Source of the DNA: Mangrovimicrobium sp048323675
GTDB lineage: Bacteria; Pseudomonadota; Gammaproteobacteria; Pseudomonadales; Halieaceae
DNA length: 64,000 nt
Assembly: GCF_048323675.1 (NCBI RefSeq)
Contig: NZ_JBLWFK010000006.1
Span: 310,001 to 374,000 of the forward strand
Direction: 5' to 3'
Part shown: piece after piece, positions 41,434 through 50,000 of the stretch
Layout of the letters: each line of letters opens with the position of its first letter
How positions within the stretch are numbered: the stretch's first letter is position 1
The notes under the pieces: generated by a model
What the model saw: the letters and a program-made list of their open reading frames with translations, nothing else
What the model was told of the DNA's origin: nothing
The model's database searches: none
Translations under genes and position numbers: made by a program

Positions 41434-42069
41434 ATGGGCGAAGAGAGCATCCACAGAATCCGTGACCGCTTTCGCGGTTTCCTGCCGATCGTCATCGACC
41501 TGGAGACCGGCGGCTTCAACGCCCGCACCGATGCGATCCTGGAGGTCGCGGCGACCATTGTGCGCATGGACGAGGACGGGGTCCTGGCGGTCCACCGCAC
41601 CCTGGATTTTCACGTCAAACCCTTCGAGGGCGCCAATATCGAGAAATCCGCGCTGGATTTCACCGGCATCGATCCCTGGCACCCCTTCCGGGACGCGGTG
41701 GACGAGGCCGAGGTCCTGGCGGAACTGTTCCGGGCGGTGCGCAAGGAAATCCGCGAGCAGGATTGCACCCGGGCGATCATGGTGGCGCACAACGCGCACT
41801 TCGACGCCGGTTTCATCAACGCGGCGGTGGAGCGCTGCGACATCAAGCGCAACCCCTTCCACCCCTTCACCTTCTTCGATACCGCGACGCTCTCGGGCCT
41901 GGCCTATGGCCAGACGGTGCTGGCCAAGGCCTGCGCCGAGGCGGGTATCGATTTCGACAACAGCGAGGCCCACTCCGCGGCCTACGACGCCGAGCGCACG
42001 GCCGAACTGTTCTGTGAGATCGTCAATCGCTGGCGGGAATCCGGCGGCTGGATGCCGGATTTCGGTTAG
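41434..42069 (+). CDS. rnt: Ribonuclease T
   Basis: 211-residue 3'-5' exonuclease of the DEDDh class that trims tRNA CCA ends and 5S/23S rRNA. Acidic motif I is IVIDLETGGFNARTD (about 18-32), motif II contains HNAHFDAGF, and motif III is AHSAAYDAERTAELF with the catalytic His and Asp. It starts 10 bp after pyrC, and so probably shares its transcript. A 28-bp-armed inverted repeat downstream could end transcription. Confidence 0.95.
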   Translation: MGEESIHRIRDRFRGFLPIVIDLETGGFNARTDAILEVAATIVRMDEDGVLAVHRTLDFHVKPFEGANIEKSALDFTGIDPWHPFRDAVDEAEVLAELFRAVRKEIREQDCTRAIMVAHNAHFDAGFINAAVERCDIKRNPFHPFTFFDTATLSGLAYGQTVLAKACAEAGIDFDNSEAHSAAYDAERTAELFCEIVNRWRESGGWMPDFG

Positions 42070-42178
42070 ACTCCTGATCGGGATACCGTGCACTCCTGAT
42101 ACCGCGCACTGAACCCGCAAGCGCAGGCCGTGTGCTGTCCGGAAATGCGGTTTCGAATCCGGACGCTCCCTGTGCCGA

Positions 42179-42254
42179 GGGCTTCCAGCGTAAAGCACCC
42201 CCAATGGGAGTCAAAACGCCTTCGAGCATTGGGGGTGCTTTACGCTGGGAGCCC
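42179..42254. repeat. Large inverted repeat after rnt
   Basis: Perfect 22-bp arms at 42185-42206 and 42227-42248, extended outward to 28 bp with one G-T pair; 20-nt loop. There is no T tract, so it is not a standard intrinsic terminator, although it may act as a bidirectional stop or transcript stabiliser between the convergent rnt and the TonB-C gene. Confidence 0.88.
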
Positions 42255-42280
42255 GGGTCGCGACTGCCTGACCCGAGACT

Positions 42281-42315
42281 CGACGGTCGACGGTCGACGG
42301 TCGACGGTCGACGGT
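42281..42315. repeat. CGACGGT heptamer tandem repeat, five copies
   Basis: Five perfect copies of CGACGGT; each junction forms a GTCGAC palindrome (SalI-type sequence). It lies in the non-coding gap between rnt and the convergent TonB-C gene. Seven-base units would change copy number without affecting a protein. Confidence 0.95.
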
Positions 42316-42344
42316 CTGGGACCGCATGCGCGACCCCGCCCGCA

Positions 42345-43577
42345 TCAGTTGAGCAGGAACTTGACCGGAATCAGCATGTAATAGCTGTTCGCGCCTTTCT
42401 CGGAAAGAAATTCCGCCTTGGCTACCGGGGTGAGTTCCGGGAACGGTGACGCGCCTTTCACGGCGTCCAGCGCGGCCTCGTCGAGCAGGTCGCGGCCCGA
42501 GGAGGCCTCGAGCGCGATATCCATCAAGCGGCCATTGCTGTCGACCTGGGCGAGGATTTCCACCTGCCCCTGCCATTCGCGCTTGATCGCCCGCTTGGGA
42601 TACTTCACGGACTTGAACACCCGGGTCATCACGCTGGCGATGTACTGGTTGAGTTGTTGCTGGTATTCGCGGTCATCGAGGGAATCCACCCAGACATCCT
42701 CCTCGCTGCGCGTATCCGCCGCCAGTTCCGCCTCGGGCTCGGCCTGCGGCTCCGGCTCAGCCGCCGCCAGCGCGGGCGCCGCCTCGGGCACGCTAGCCTC
42801 GGCGACCACTGCAGCTGCGGCGACAGTCTCCACGGCCGGTTCCGCCGCTTGCGCCACGGGCGCAGGTTCTTCGGCCTCGGGTTCCGCAGCCGCGACAACC
42901 TCGGGCTCCGGCGCGGGCTGGGCCGGGGCTTGCGCCGGCACCTGGGCGGCGGGTTGCGCAGCGGCGGCACCCGCGGACCACGCCGCAATCGCCTGGCGAC
43001 GCTGCTCCAGCGGAATCAGGGATTCATAGCGCAACTGGACACCGTCATCCAGCTTGCCCGACAACAGGCTGTCGCGCATCAGGCTGGAGGCGGAATCACC
43101 GATCCAGCCCTGCACCAGGTAGTTGAATACCTCGGCGCCGGACAGCGTTACCAGTTCCACGTCGTTCAGGCTGAAAACCGTATTGCCGGCTTCGCTCAGG
43201 GCGATCTCGAACTGGTCGCCGCTCTGCAGCGCGCCCTTGAGGTGCTGCTTGAGGGTTTCGAGGCCATCGATCACCGCTTCGGATGCCCGCTGTCCCGCTC
43301 CTACTTCCGCCTGCAGCAGGATGGTGCCGGAGAGGCCGCGGTCACTGATGCGCCGGGTCGCGATGCGGTATTGCATGGCTGCCGGCGGCGCCAGGCTGGT
43401 ACCGCCCGGGGGATTGCCACTCGGGGTAAGCAGGCCGGCAATGTAGATATCGCGGGCCGTATCGGTATACACCGCCAGTCCGGCCAGCTGCAGGTTCTGC
43501 GCAGCCAGCAGGCGGGGACAGGTCAGAAGCAACAGGGCCAGCAACGCGCAGGCCAGGCGTTTTCTATGCAGGTACAT
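42345..43577 (-). CDS. Chalcone-isomerase-like/TonB C-terminal domain protein
   Basis: 410 residues. A hydrophobic N-terminus (LACALLALLLLTCPRLLAA) is a signal peptide or anchor. Residues about 25-190 look like the bacterial chalcone-isomerase-like domain (DIYIAGLLTP, GLSGTILLQAEVGAG, FEIALSEAGNTVFSLND). A Pro/Ala/Glu-rich linker of about 110 residues follows. The last 100 residues form a TonB C-terminal domain with VKYPKRAIKREWQGQVEI and DIALEASSGRDLLDEAAL. The linker length would span the periplasm. It may connect an outer-membrane receptor to a periplasmic sensor. It is transcribed away from the Pil-Chp operon. Confidence 0.8.
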   Translation of the reverse strand: MYLHRKRLACALLALLLLTCPRLLAAQNLQLAGLAVYTDTARDIYIAGLLTPSGNPPGGTSLAPPAAMQYRIATRRISDRGLSGTILLQAEVGAGQRASEAVIDGLETLKQHLKGALQSGDQFEIALSEAGNTVFSLNDVELVTLSGAEVFNYLVQGWIGDSASSLMRDSLLSGKLDDGVQLRYESLIPLEQRRQAIAAWSAGAAAAQPAAQVPAQAPAQPAPEPEVVAAAEPEAEEPAPVAQAAEPAVETVAAAAVVAEASVPEAAPALAAAEPEPQAEPEAELAADTRSEEDVWVDSLDDREYQQQLNQYIASVMTRVFKSVKYPKRAIKREWQGQVEILAQVDSNGRLMDIALEASSGRDLLDEAALDAVKGASPFPELTPVAKAEFLSEKGANSYYMLIPVKFLLN

Positions 43578-43904
43578 GGTTCGTCCCGTCTTATATCTTC
43601 TTATGCATGGATGGGTGCAAAGGTGCAACAGGGGGAATCAGTCCTCAAGCAGATTCCGCCCAAAATGCTACTCAATTCGCTTTTTTTTCCAACAGCGCAA
43701 CTAAGTTGCAGTGCGATCGCGAACCATCCGGGCAAGTAATTTGCACTGCGCCGCAGCTATTCTGCAAAGTGCGGAACCTGATCACAAAAACAGCACCTCG
43801 TGGTTTTCAAGTGGAAAAACCCCACTAATACTCTGTCGTGTCATGACGCCAAAAGCCTCGCGCTTTGCCCAGGGCAAGCGGGGAAGAAAGGAGAGATAAG
43901 AGCC
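43578..43904. other. Promoter region of the Pil-Chp operon
   Basis: 327 bp between divergent genes. A short reading frame continuous with the response regulator exists but lacks coding character. The only structures noticed are a small hairpin (GTGGTTTT...AAAACCcCAC, 43798-43825) and a TAATACT hexamer-like element just after it, which could be a -10. AAGGAGAG precedes the regulator ATG. Confidence 0.45.
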
Positions 43905-44309
43905 ATGCCTCAAGATCAGAACAGCACGAAACGCCGTGTGCTGCTTGTCGACGACGACAAGATCATTCGGCTGAAGGCGACAAAAATGCTGGAGCAGTGC
44001 GGCTGTGAAGTCGCCACCGCGGAGAACGGCTGGGACGCGGTGACCAAGCTGGAAGACGTCAAACCCGACCTCATTCTCCTCGACATCACCATGGAGCCGC
44101 TGGACGGCTTCAAGACCCTGACGCTGATCCGCGCCAGTCGCGGCGAATATGCCGAAGTTCCAGTGGTGATGCTCAGTTCCCACGACGACGTATTCACCAT
44201 GGGCAAATCCAAGGACCGCGGCTGCTCCGCCTACCTGGAAAAGCCGCTGGACATGACCGCACTGAAGCAGGTCCTGCAGGAATTCCTCTCTATCCGGGTG
44301 GCCGTGTAA
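43905..44309 (+). CDS. Single-domain response regulator (PilG/PilH-like)
   Basis: 134 residues, all one receiver domain: acidic pocket VLLVDDDKI (about 13-21), phospho-acceptor Asp in LILLDITMEP (about 61), Thr/Ser in VVMLSSHDD and Lys in YLEKPLD. First gene of the Pil-Chp operon, its stop TAA overlapping the ATG of the CheW gene. In Pseudomonas two such regulators (PilG, PilH) control pilus extension and retraction; only one is here. Start set by AAGGAGAG 10 nt upstream. Confidence 0.92.
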   Translation: MPQDQNSTKRRVLLVDDDKIIRLKATKMLEQCGCEVATAENGWDAVTKLEDVKPDLILLDITMEPLDGFKTLTLIRASRGEYAEVPVVMLSSHDDVFTMGKSKDRGCSAYLEKPLDMTALKQVLQEFLSIRVAV

Positions 44310-44848
44310 TGAGCTGCGACGCTTTCCAGCAGCTGCTGGACATGAGCCAGCTGATCCGCGAGGAGGCCGCCCCGGTCCCCGCGACCCAGCAGAAAATCAA
44401 GGACTGGCACGGCGCCGCCGTGAGCATCCTCGGCACCCGCTGTGTGATCAGCGCGGATGAAACCCGCCGCATCGTCGACGTCCCGGAAACCATCCCGGTA
44501 CCCGGCGTGAAGCCCTGGGTCAGGGGCATTGCCAACATCGGGGGCCGCGTCGTGGCGATCTCGGACCTCTCCTCCTATCTCTCCGGCGGCAACCGGAAAT
44601 CCCAGGGGCGCCAGGCGCTGATCGTCAATGGCCGCGGTATCCACACCGGCCTGCTGATCGATGAATGCTTCGGCGGCATCCGCCTCTCTTCCGAGGAACT
44701 GCGGACCGACAGGAACGTGGCACAGGAACTCAGCGCATTTGTCCGCGGCGTGTTCGCCACCGAGGACGGGGACTATGCCCTGTTCGACACCAACCGACTT
44801 TTAACAAACGCCGATTTCGCGCAAGCCGGCGTCATCACATCCAGCTAG
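44309..44848 (+). CDS. pilI: CheW-like adaptor (PilI)
   Basis: 179 residues with a single CheW domain: the SH3-like segments around VISADETRRIVDVPETIPVP, GIANIGGRVVAISDLSSYL and LIDECFGGIRL are typical. It links the chemoreceptor to the kinase ChpA. The start overlaps the preceding stop by 1 base; the MCP gene follows 15 bp later. Assignment as PilI is by position before pilJ. Confidence 0.9.
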   Translation: MSCDAFQQLLDMSQLIREEAAPVPATQQKIKDWHGAAVSILGTRCVISADETRRIVDVPETIPVPGVKPWVRGIANIGGRVVAISDLSSYLSGGNRKSQGRQALIVNGRGIHTGLLIDECFGGIRLSSEELRTDRNVAQELSAFVRGVFATEDGDYALFDTNRLLTNADFAQAGVITSS

Positions 44849-44863
44849 GGCAGGAGTAGTCCA

Positions 44864-47005
44864 ATGAAAGCAACGATAATGAAACAACGGGGACGCGTCG
44901 ATTCTGTACTGATGCTGTCGGGTATCGGCCTGGTTACCGCGGTGGCGGCGCTCGGCGTGAACATGTGGCAGATGTCCCTGAGCTCCGGGCACGATGAAGT
45001 CTATCGCAACACCGCGTCCGACCTGCGGGTGATCGCCCAGGACATCAACCTCGAATCCCGCGAGGCCTTTTCCGGTAATCCCGCCGCGTTTACCAAGTTG
45101 ACGACGTCGCGCAAGGCCTTCCCCACGGAACTGGCCGTCCTGCGCGACGGCAACGAGGAAGTTCCCGCCGCCGGCGATTCCATGCAGCCCTATGTTTCCA
45201 GCATCGAGAAACAGTGGAATACGGTCGCCGCCGACGTCGACGCCATTCTCAAGGCGCAGAAGCGCATTCTGTTCGTCCGCGACGTATCGCAGAACCTGAA
45301 CGCCAACATCAAGACGATCCAGGCCTACTTCGCCGACATGGTGGACATCCTCGGCGGCGCCAACGTCTCCAGCGAAACCCTGCTGGCCGCCCAGCAACAG
45401 CTCTGGCTGATTGAGCGGATCGGCCGCAACATCGACCGCATCCTCGCCGGTGGCGAAGACGCCACCGCCGCGGCCGAGGAATTCAAGCAGGACGCCCTGC
45501 TCTTCCAGCGCAACATGGAAGGCATGCGCAACGGTGACCGCGGCCGCGGCATCGACCGCCTGCAGAGCGCCGCAGCACTGGAAACCCTTGACCTGGCCGA
45601 GAGCCTCTACGCCCAGGTCAGCGGCTCGGTCAACGACATCTATGACGCCCACCAGGAAATTGTCCGTGCGGCACAGGCATCTGACGATATCGCCGACACC
45701 GCGCCCAACCTGAGCGTGGCGACCGGCAATGCCATGGTCCACGTGGACCAGCTGGCCGGCAGCCGCACCTTCTCCGGCACCCTGGCCACCATCCTCGGCG
45801 TGATTTCCCTGCTGCTGCTGGCGGTCATCGGCTTCCGCTTCAACGGCACCCGCGCCCAGGAGCGCCAGGCGCAGCAACAGGCGCACGCCATGGAAAACGA
45901 GGTACAGCAGAAGGTACGCGAGATCCAGCCGCTGGCGGAGGGCAACCTGTCCCGCGACCTGTCCGAAACCCAGGGTATCACCGCGCCGATTGCCATCGCG
46001 GTCAACCAGTTGCTCGACTGGATGCGCTCGGTGGTGAAATCCGTGAACAGTTCATCCGAACAGGTTCGCGCGGCGGTAGACGAATCTTCCAAGGCAGCCA
46101 GCGACGTAAAAGGCAGCCTGGAGGAAGTGGGTAGCATCGTGGCCGACACCGCGTCGACCTCGGTAGAACTGCGCGAAATCAACAGCCACATGTCCGAACT
46201 GGCGGAAACCACCGAGAAAGCCTCCAACGAGGCGGTATCGGCGGCCCGCGAAGGTGACGTCGGCATTGAAACCCTGATGGTGTCGGTTGAGGAAATCCGC
46301 GAGTCGCAGCAGACCGTGGCGAAAACCTCCAAGCGCCTGGGTGACGATATCGAAATCGTGGCCGACCTGCTGTTCCGTATCCGCGAGGTTGCGAACGCGA
46401 TTTCCACCCTGGCGATGAACACCCGTATCGAGGCAGCGTCGCAAACCGGTGAAGGCGGCCAGCGTTTCGCGGGTATTGCCGACGAGACCGGTAAACTGGC
46501 CAACCAGACCAACGAAATTGTACAGGAAGCGGACCGCGCGATTCGCTCGGTATCCAACCGGATGGCGGAATCCAACCGCAACATGGAAGGCGCCACCCAG
46601 TCGCTGGTGAAACTGTCCAGCATCGCCGCCGACGTACGCGAGCGCTTCGGCCACATTCTCTCCCTCAGCGAGAATGCGCGGAACTACATGGCGGACATGC
46701 GCGACCAGATCCAGCAGTCCAGCAACTCGTCTTCCCACGTAACCGAGTCGGTAAGCGACATCCTGAGCAAAACCCTGCAAACCCAGCGCGCCGCGGACCG
46801 GATGGAATCCGCCACCAACGACCTGCGCAGCCTGTTCGACCGCCTGCGCGAAGACACCCAGCGCTTCAAGCTGTCCGATGACGGCGCGGAACCGCGCGCG
46901 GCCCAGCGCCCCACCGTGGTACCCCCGGTGGACGTCAAGGTCTCCCAGGCCAGGGCGGGCGGCAACCAGGACTTCAGCCAGGACCTGACCCAGAAGGCGA
47001 GCTGA
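44864..47005 (+). CDS. pilJ: Methyl-accepting chemotaxis protein PilJ
   Basis: 713-residue transmembrane receptor of the pilus chemosensory system. TM1 is near 17-34 (MLSGIGLVTAVAALGVNM). A periplasmic PilJ-type helical domain follows (about 35-300), then TM2 near 310-330 (LATILGVISLLLLAVIGF) and a long cytoplasmic signalling region. The hairpin tip with STLAMNTRIEAASQTGEGG and RFAGIADETGKLA is clear. Receives surface-contact or pilus-retraction input in Pseudomonas. Full length. Confidence 0.93.
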   Translation: MKATIMKQRGRVDSVLMLSGIGLVTAVAALGVNMWQMSLSSGHDEVYRNTASDLRVIAQDINLESREAFSGNPAAFTKLTTSRKAFPTELAVLRDGNEEVPAAGDSMQPYVSSIEKQWNTVAADVDAILKAQKRILFVRDVSQNLNANIKTIQAYFADMVDILGGANVSSETLLAAQQQLWLIERIGRNIDRILAGGEDATAAAEEFKQDALLFQRNMEGMRNGDRGRGIDRLQSAAALETLDLAESLYAQVSGSVNDIYDAHQEIVRAAQASDDIADTAPNLSVATGNAMVHVDQLAGSRTFSGTLATILGVISLLLLAVIGFRFNGTRAQERQAQQQAHAMENEVQQKVREIQPLAEGNLSRDLSETQGITAPIAIAVNQLLDWMRSVVKSVNSSSEQVRAAVDESSKAASDVKGSLEEVGSIVADTASTSVELREINSHMSELAETTEKASNEAVSAAREGDVGIETLMVSVEEIRESQQTVAKTSKRLGDDIEIVADLLFRIREVANAISTLAMNTRIEAASQTGEGGQRFAGIADETGKLANQTNEIVQEADRAIRSVSNRMAESNRNMEGATQSLVKLSSIAADVRERFGHILSLSENARNYMADMRDQIQQSSNSSSHVTESVSDILSKTLQTQRAADRMESATNDLRSLFDRLREDTQRFKLSDDGAEPRAAQRPTVVPPVDVKVSQARAGGNQDFSQDLTQKAS

Positions 47006-47065
47006 AGCTCGCCCCCTGGGCCGGAAGTATAAGCGCACGCAGACCGAAGCTACCGGATAACAGCC

Positions 47066-50000
47066 ATGACACAATTTGTTGACTTCGTCGCCCTGGGTTG
47101 GGTGGAGAAAAACCTGCGGGGGGAGATGGATGCAGCGCGTCGCAGCCTGCACCACTACCAGCGCGAGCCGGAGGAAAACCAGCATCTGCGCGATGCCGGC
47201 CGATTCATCCACTCCGCGACCGGGGCCCTGCGGCTGTGCTCCCTCGAACCGGCAGCCATGCTGTCCGAGGAAGTTGAGAAAGTCCTGCAGCTGTTACATG
47301 ACGGCGTGATCAGCGGCGACGCCCGCAAGGCCGCAATGACCGAACTGGTTGCCGCGATCGAGGCATTGCCGGCCTACCTGGCCACCGTGCGCTCCAAGCG
47401 CGAAGTCACCCCGGCCAGCATTGCCAACGTGGTCAACGACCTGCGCAAGGCCAGCCAGCGCCCCATCCTGCCGGAGTCGCTGTTCTTCGACCCGCCCCTG
47501 ACCGAGGGGCTGGGTGTGAGCAAGGTTGCGGTCACCACGGACGACAACCTCTGCCAGTTCGCCACGCAGGCCAGGGACCTCTGGCAGAACCACGCGAAGG
47601 CCGCCCTGAAAGGCAGCCGCGGCGGTCTCCAGCAGATGCGCTACCTCGCCGATCGCGCCACCGGAGTGCTCGCTGGCAGCTACATGGAACCCTGCTGCCG
47701 TGCTTTCGGCCTGCTGGCCGCGGATATGGCCGACAAGGGCCTGCAGGTGGACGAAGCGATTGCCGCGGTGTTCAGTTTCTTCGAGGAGTTTTTTGCGGAC
47801 CTGGAAACCCGGGGATTTGCCGCCCTGCAGGCAGTGGCGCCGCAGAACCACCTCAAGCACATGCTCTACTACATCGGCCGGGCTGAACAGCGCTCCGCCG
47901 AGGCCCAGGACCTGCTCGATACCTTCGGCATCGACAACGTCGATCACTATATCCAGGTCGCGGAAGGCCGCATGATCCAGGAGGACGACCTGCTGGACGC
48001 ACTCGGCCAGACCCTGGAGCAGCTCAAATCCATCATGAGTTTCCTCTCCTCGCCGCAGGAAAAGATCTGTGCCAGCAATACCGTCCTGGCGGAGAAAATC
48101 GTTCCCAACCTGCTGCAGGTGGGTATGCAGTTGCACGTAATCGGCCTCGGTGAACTGGCCTCCAACGTCAACCTGCAGTACAAGACCCTGTCCGTATTCG
48201 CCCAGCGCGACAAGCCCACACCACCGGCAGAACTGGTGGACTTCGGCGGTGCCCTCAGCGCAATTCGCGACGAAATCGAATTCAAGCTCAAGCACGGCCT
48301 CTCCGCAGTAGGCAACGCCGCGACCCTGGACCTGGAGAGCGCCATTACCCGCCAGGTATCCAGCTGCCTGCAGGAGATGAAAAGCGGGCTGAACCGCGAA
48401 CTCGCACGGCAGGGCCTGGAAGCCATGATCGAAGCGGGGGCCATCGCCATCCAGCCCGGCCCCGGCAGCCTGCGCCCGATCTACCGCGCGGCCCGCCTGA
48501 TTGCCACCGTGGACCTGATGCAGTCCATCGACCAGTGGGAACACACCGGCTATCCGGACCCGGAGAGCGCCCTGGCCGTGGCCCACGGCCTGCTCGGGCA
48601 ACTGAACGAGGGCAACCATATCGCGGTTGCCGCCAATCACCTCGAGCAGGTGATCTCGGTACTCAGCATGATGGGGGAGAAACAGCGCGAGCGGGATATC
48701 CTGCGCAAGTGCACCGGTTTCATTAACGGCTCGATTGCCCTCGGCGGCATCGTGCCGGACGAATCCCTCCAGTGTTTCACCCAGGTCATTGCCGCGCTGG
48801 AGCAGTACCTCGAGTGTCGCAGCGAAGATCCCTGGAGCAACCCGGAACAACATTTGCAGCGCGCCGAATCGCGCGCGGCCAGGCTGGTTTCCTACCTGTC
48901 CCAGCGTACCAACCGCAACCGCCCCGAAGGCAACGTGGTGGAATTTGGCGAAAAGCCCGCGGAAAAACGCCCGCAGCTGCATGAGCATGCGCCTGTGGAA
49001 CTGCAAACGACCACCACCGGGCCTGCCAGCGACGCCGCCCCGCTTACTGCGGATGATGCGGAATCCTTCACCGTGACCGAGGAAGGCATACTCAGTGATG
49101 GAGAGACTGCGGCGCAGACGGAGGCAGCCCCCGGTGCCAGCGAGGCTCCCGTGGCGGCCACCGGCGGCGACCTGCCCTGGCGCGACGCCCTGGCCAGCTG
49201 GAGCGCAATGGACGTCACGCGTCCCGCCGAGCCGCTGCCGGAGGGTCCGGAACACGAAATCGATCGCGAACTGCTCGAATGTTTTGTCGAGGAGTTCGGC
49301 GAATACCTTGGCAAACTCAACGAGTCGGCCGAACAGCTGCATGCCGATCCCCTCAACGCCGGGGCGATCAAGGACATCCGGGTGGTATTCCACACCCTCA
49401 AGGGCAGCGCGCGCACCATTGACCTCGGTGCCTTTGGCGACTTCATGTACGACCTGGAGCGTATCTTCAACAACCTGCGCGACGGTTTGTTGCAGGGCAG
49501 CGCAGAGCTGGCGGAGCTGGTGCTGGCGGTGAGCCGCCGCCTGCCCTATTACGCCGGACTGATCGGTGGCTGCGTCCCCCTGCTGGGCGAGGACTTTGCG
49601 ATTCCCGCGACCATCGCCCGGGCAATCGAGGACAGGCAGCTCAGTGACAGCATGACCGTCAGCGTGGCTGGCACCGCCGCAGTGGCAGCCGATAATGCGG
49701 TGAGCGAGGAAACCGGCGAAGCAGTCGAGTCGATCGAGTTCGTCGAGAGCGACAGCGAGGAAATAATCCTCGAGGTGATTGCCGGCGAAAACGCAGTGGA
49801 AATTGCCGCAGACGCAGACAGAGAGGCCGAGACCGAGGTTGATGCCTCTGCTGGCGCCGAACCCGAAGTACCTGCGGAGGAATCCTTCGACTACAGCGTG
49901 GAGCTGTGGAGCAGCGCAGACAGCCTCACCCTGCTCACCGCCATTCACCGCACGCTGGCCGCACACCAGCCGGCACCGCGCCGGGAAGAGATCGAGCATG

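Noticed and set aside
42140..42180. Possible tRNA remnant (GGTTTCGAATCC-like T-arm)
   Set aside because: Only a T-loop-like string; no D-arm, anticodon arm or acceptor pairing could be built around it.
42281..42315. CGACGGT repeat as an origin-type iteron
   Set aside because: No replication initiator gene, AT-rich region or DnaA boxes nearby.
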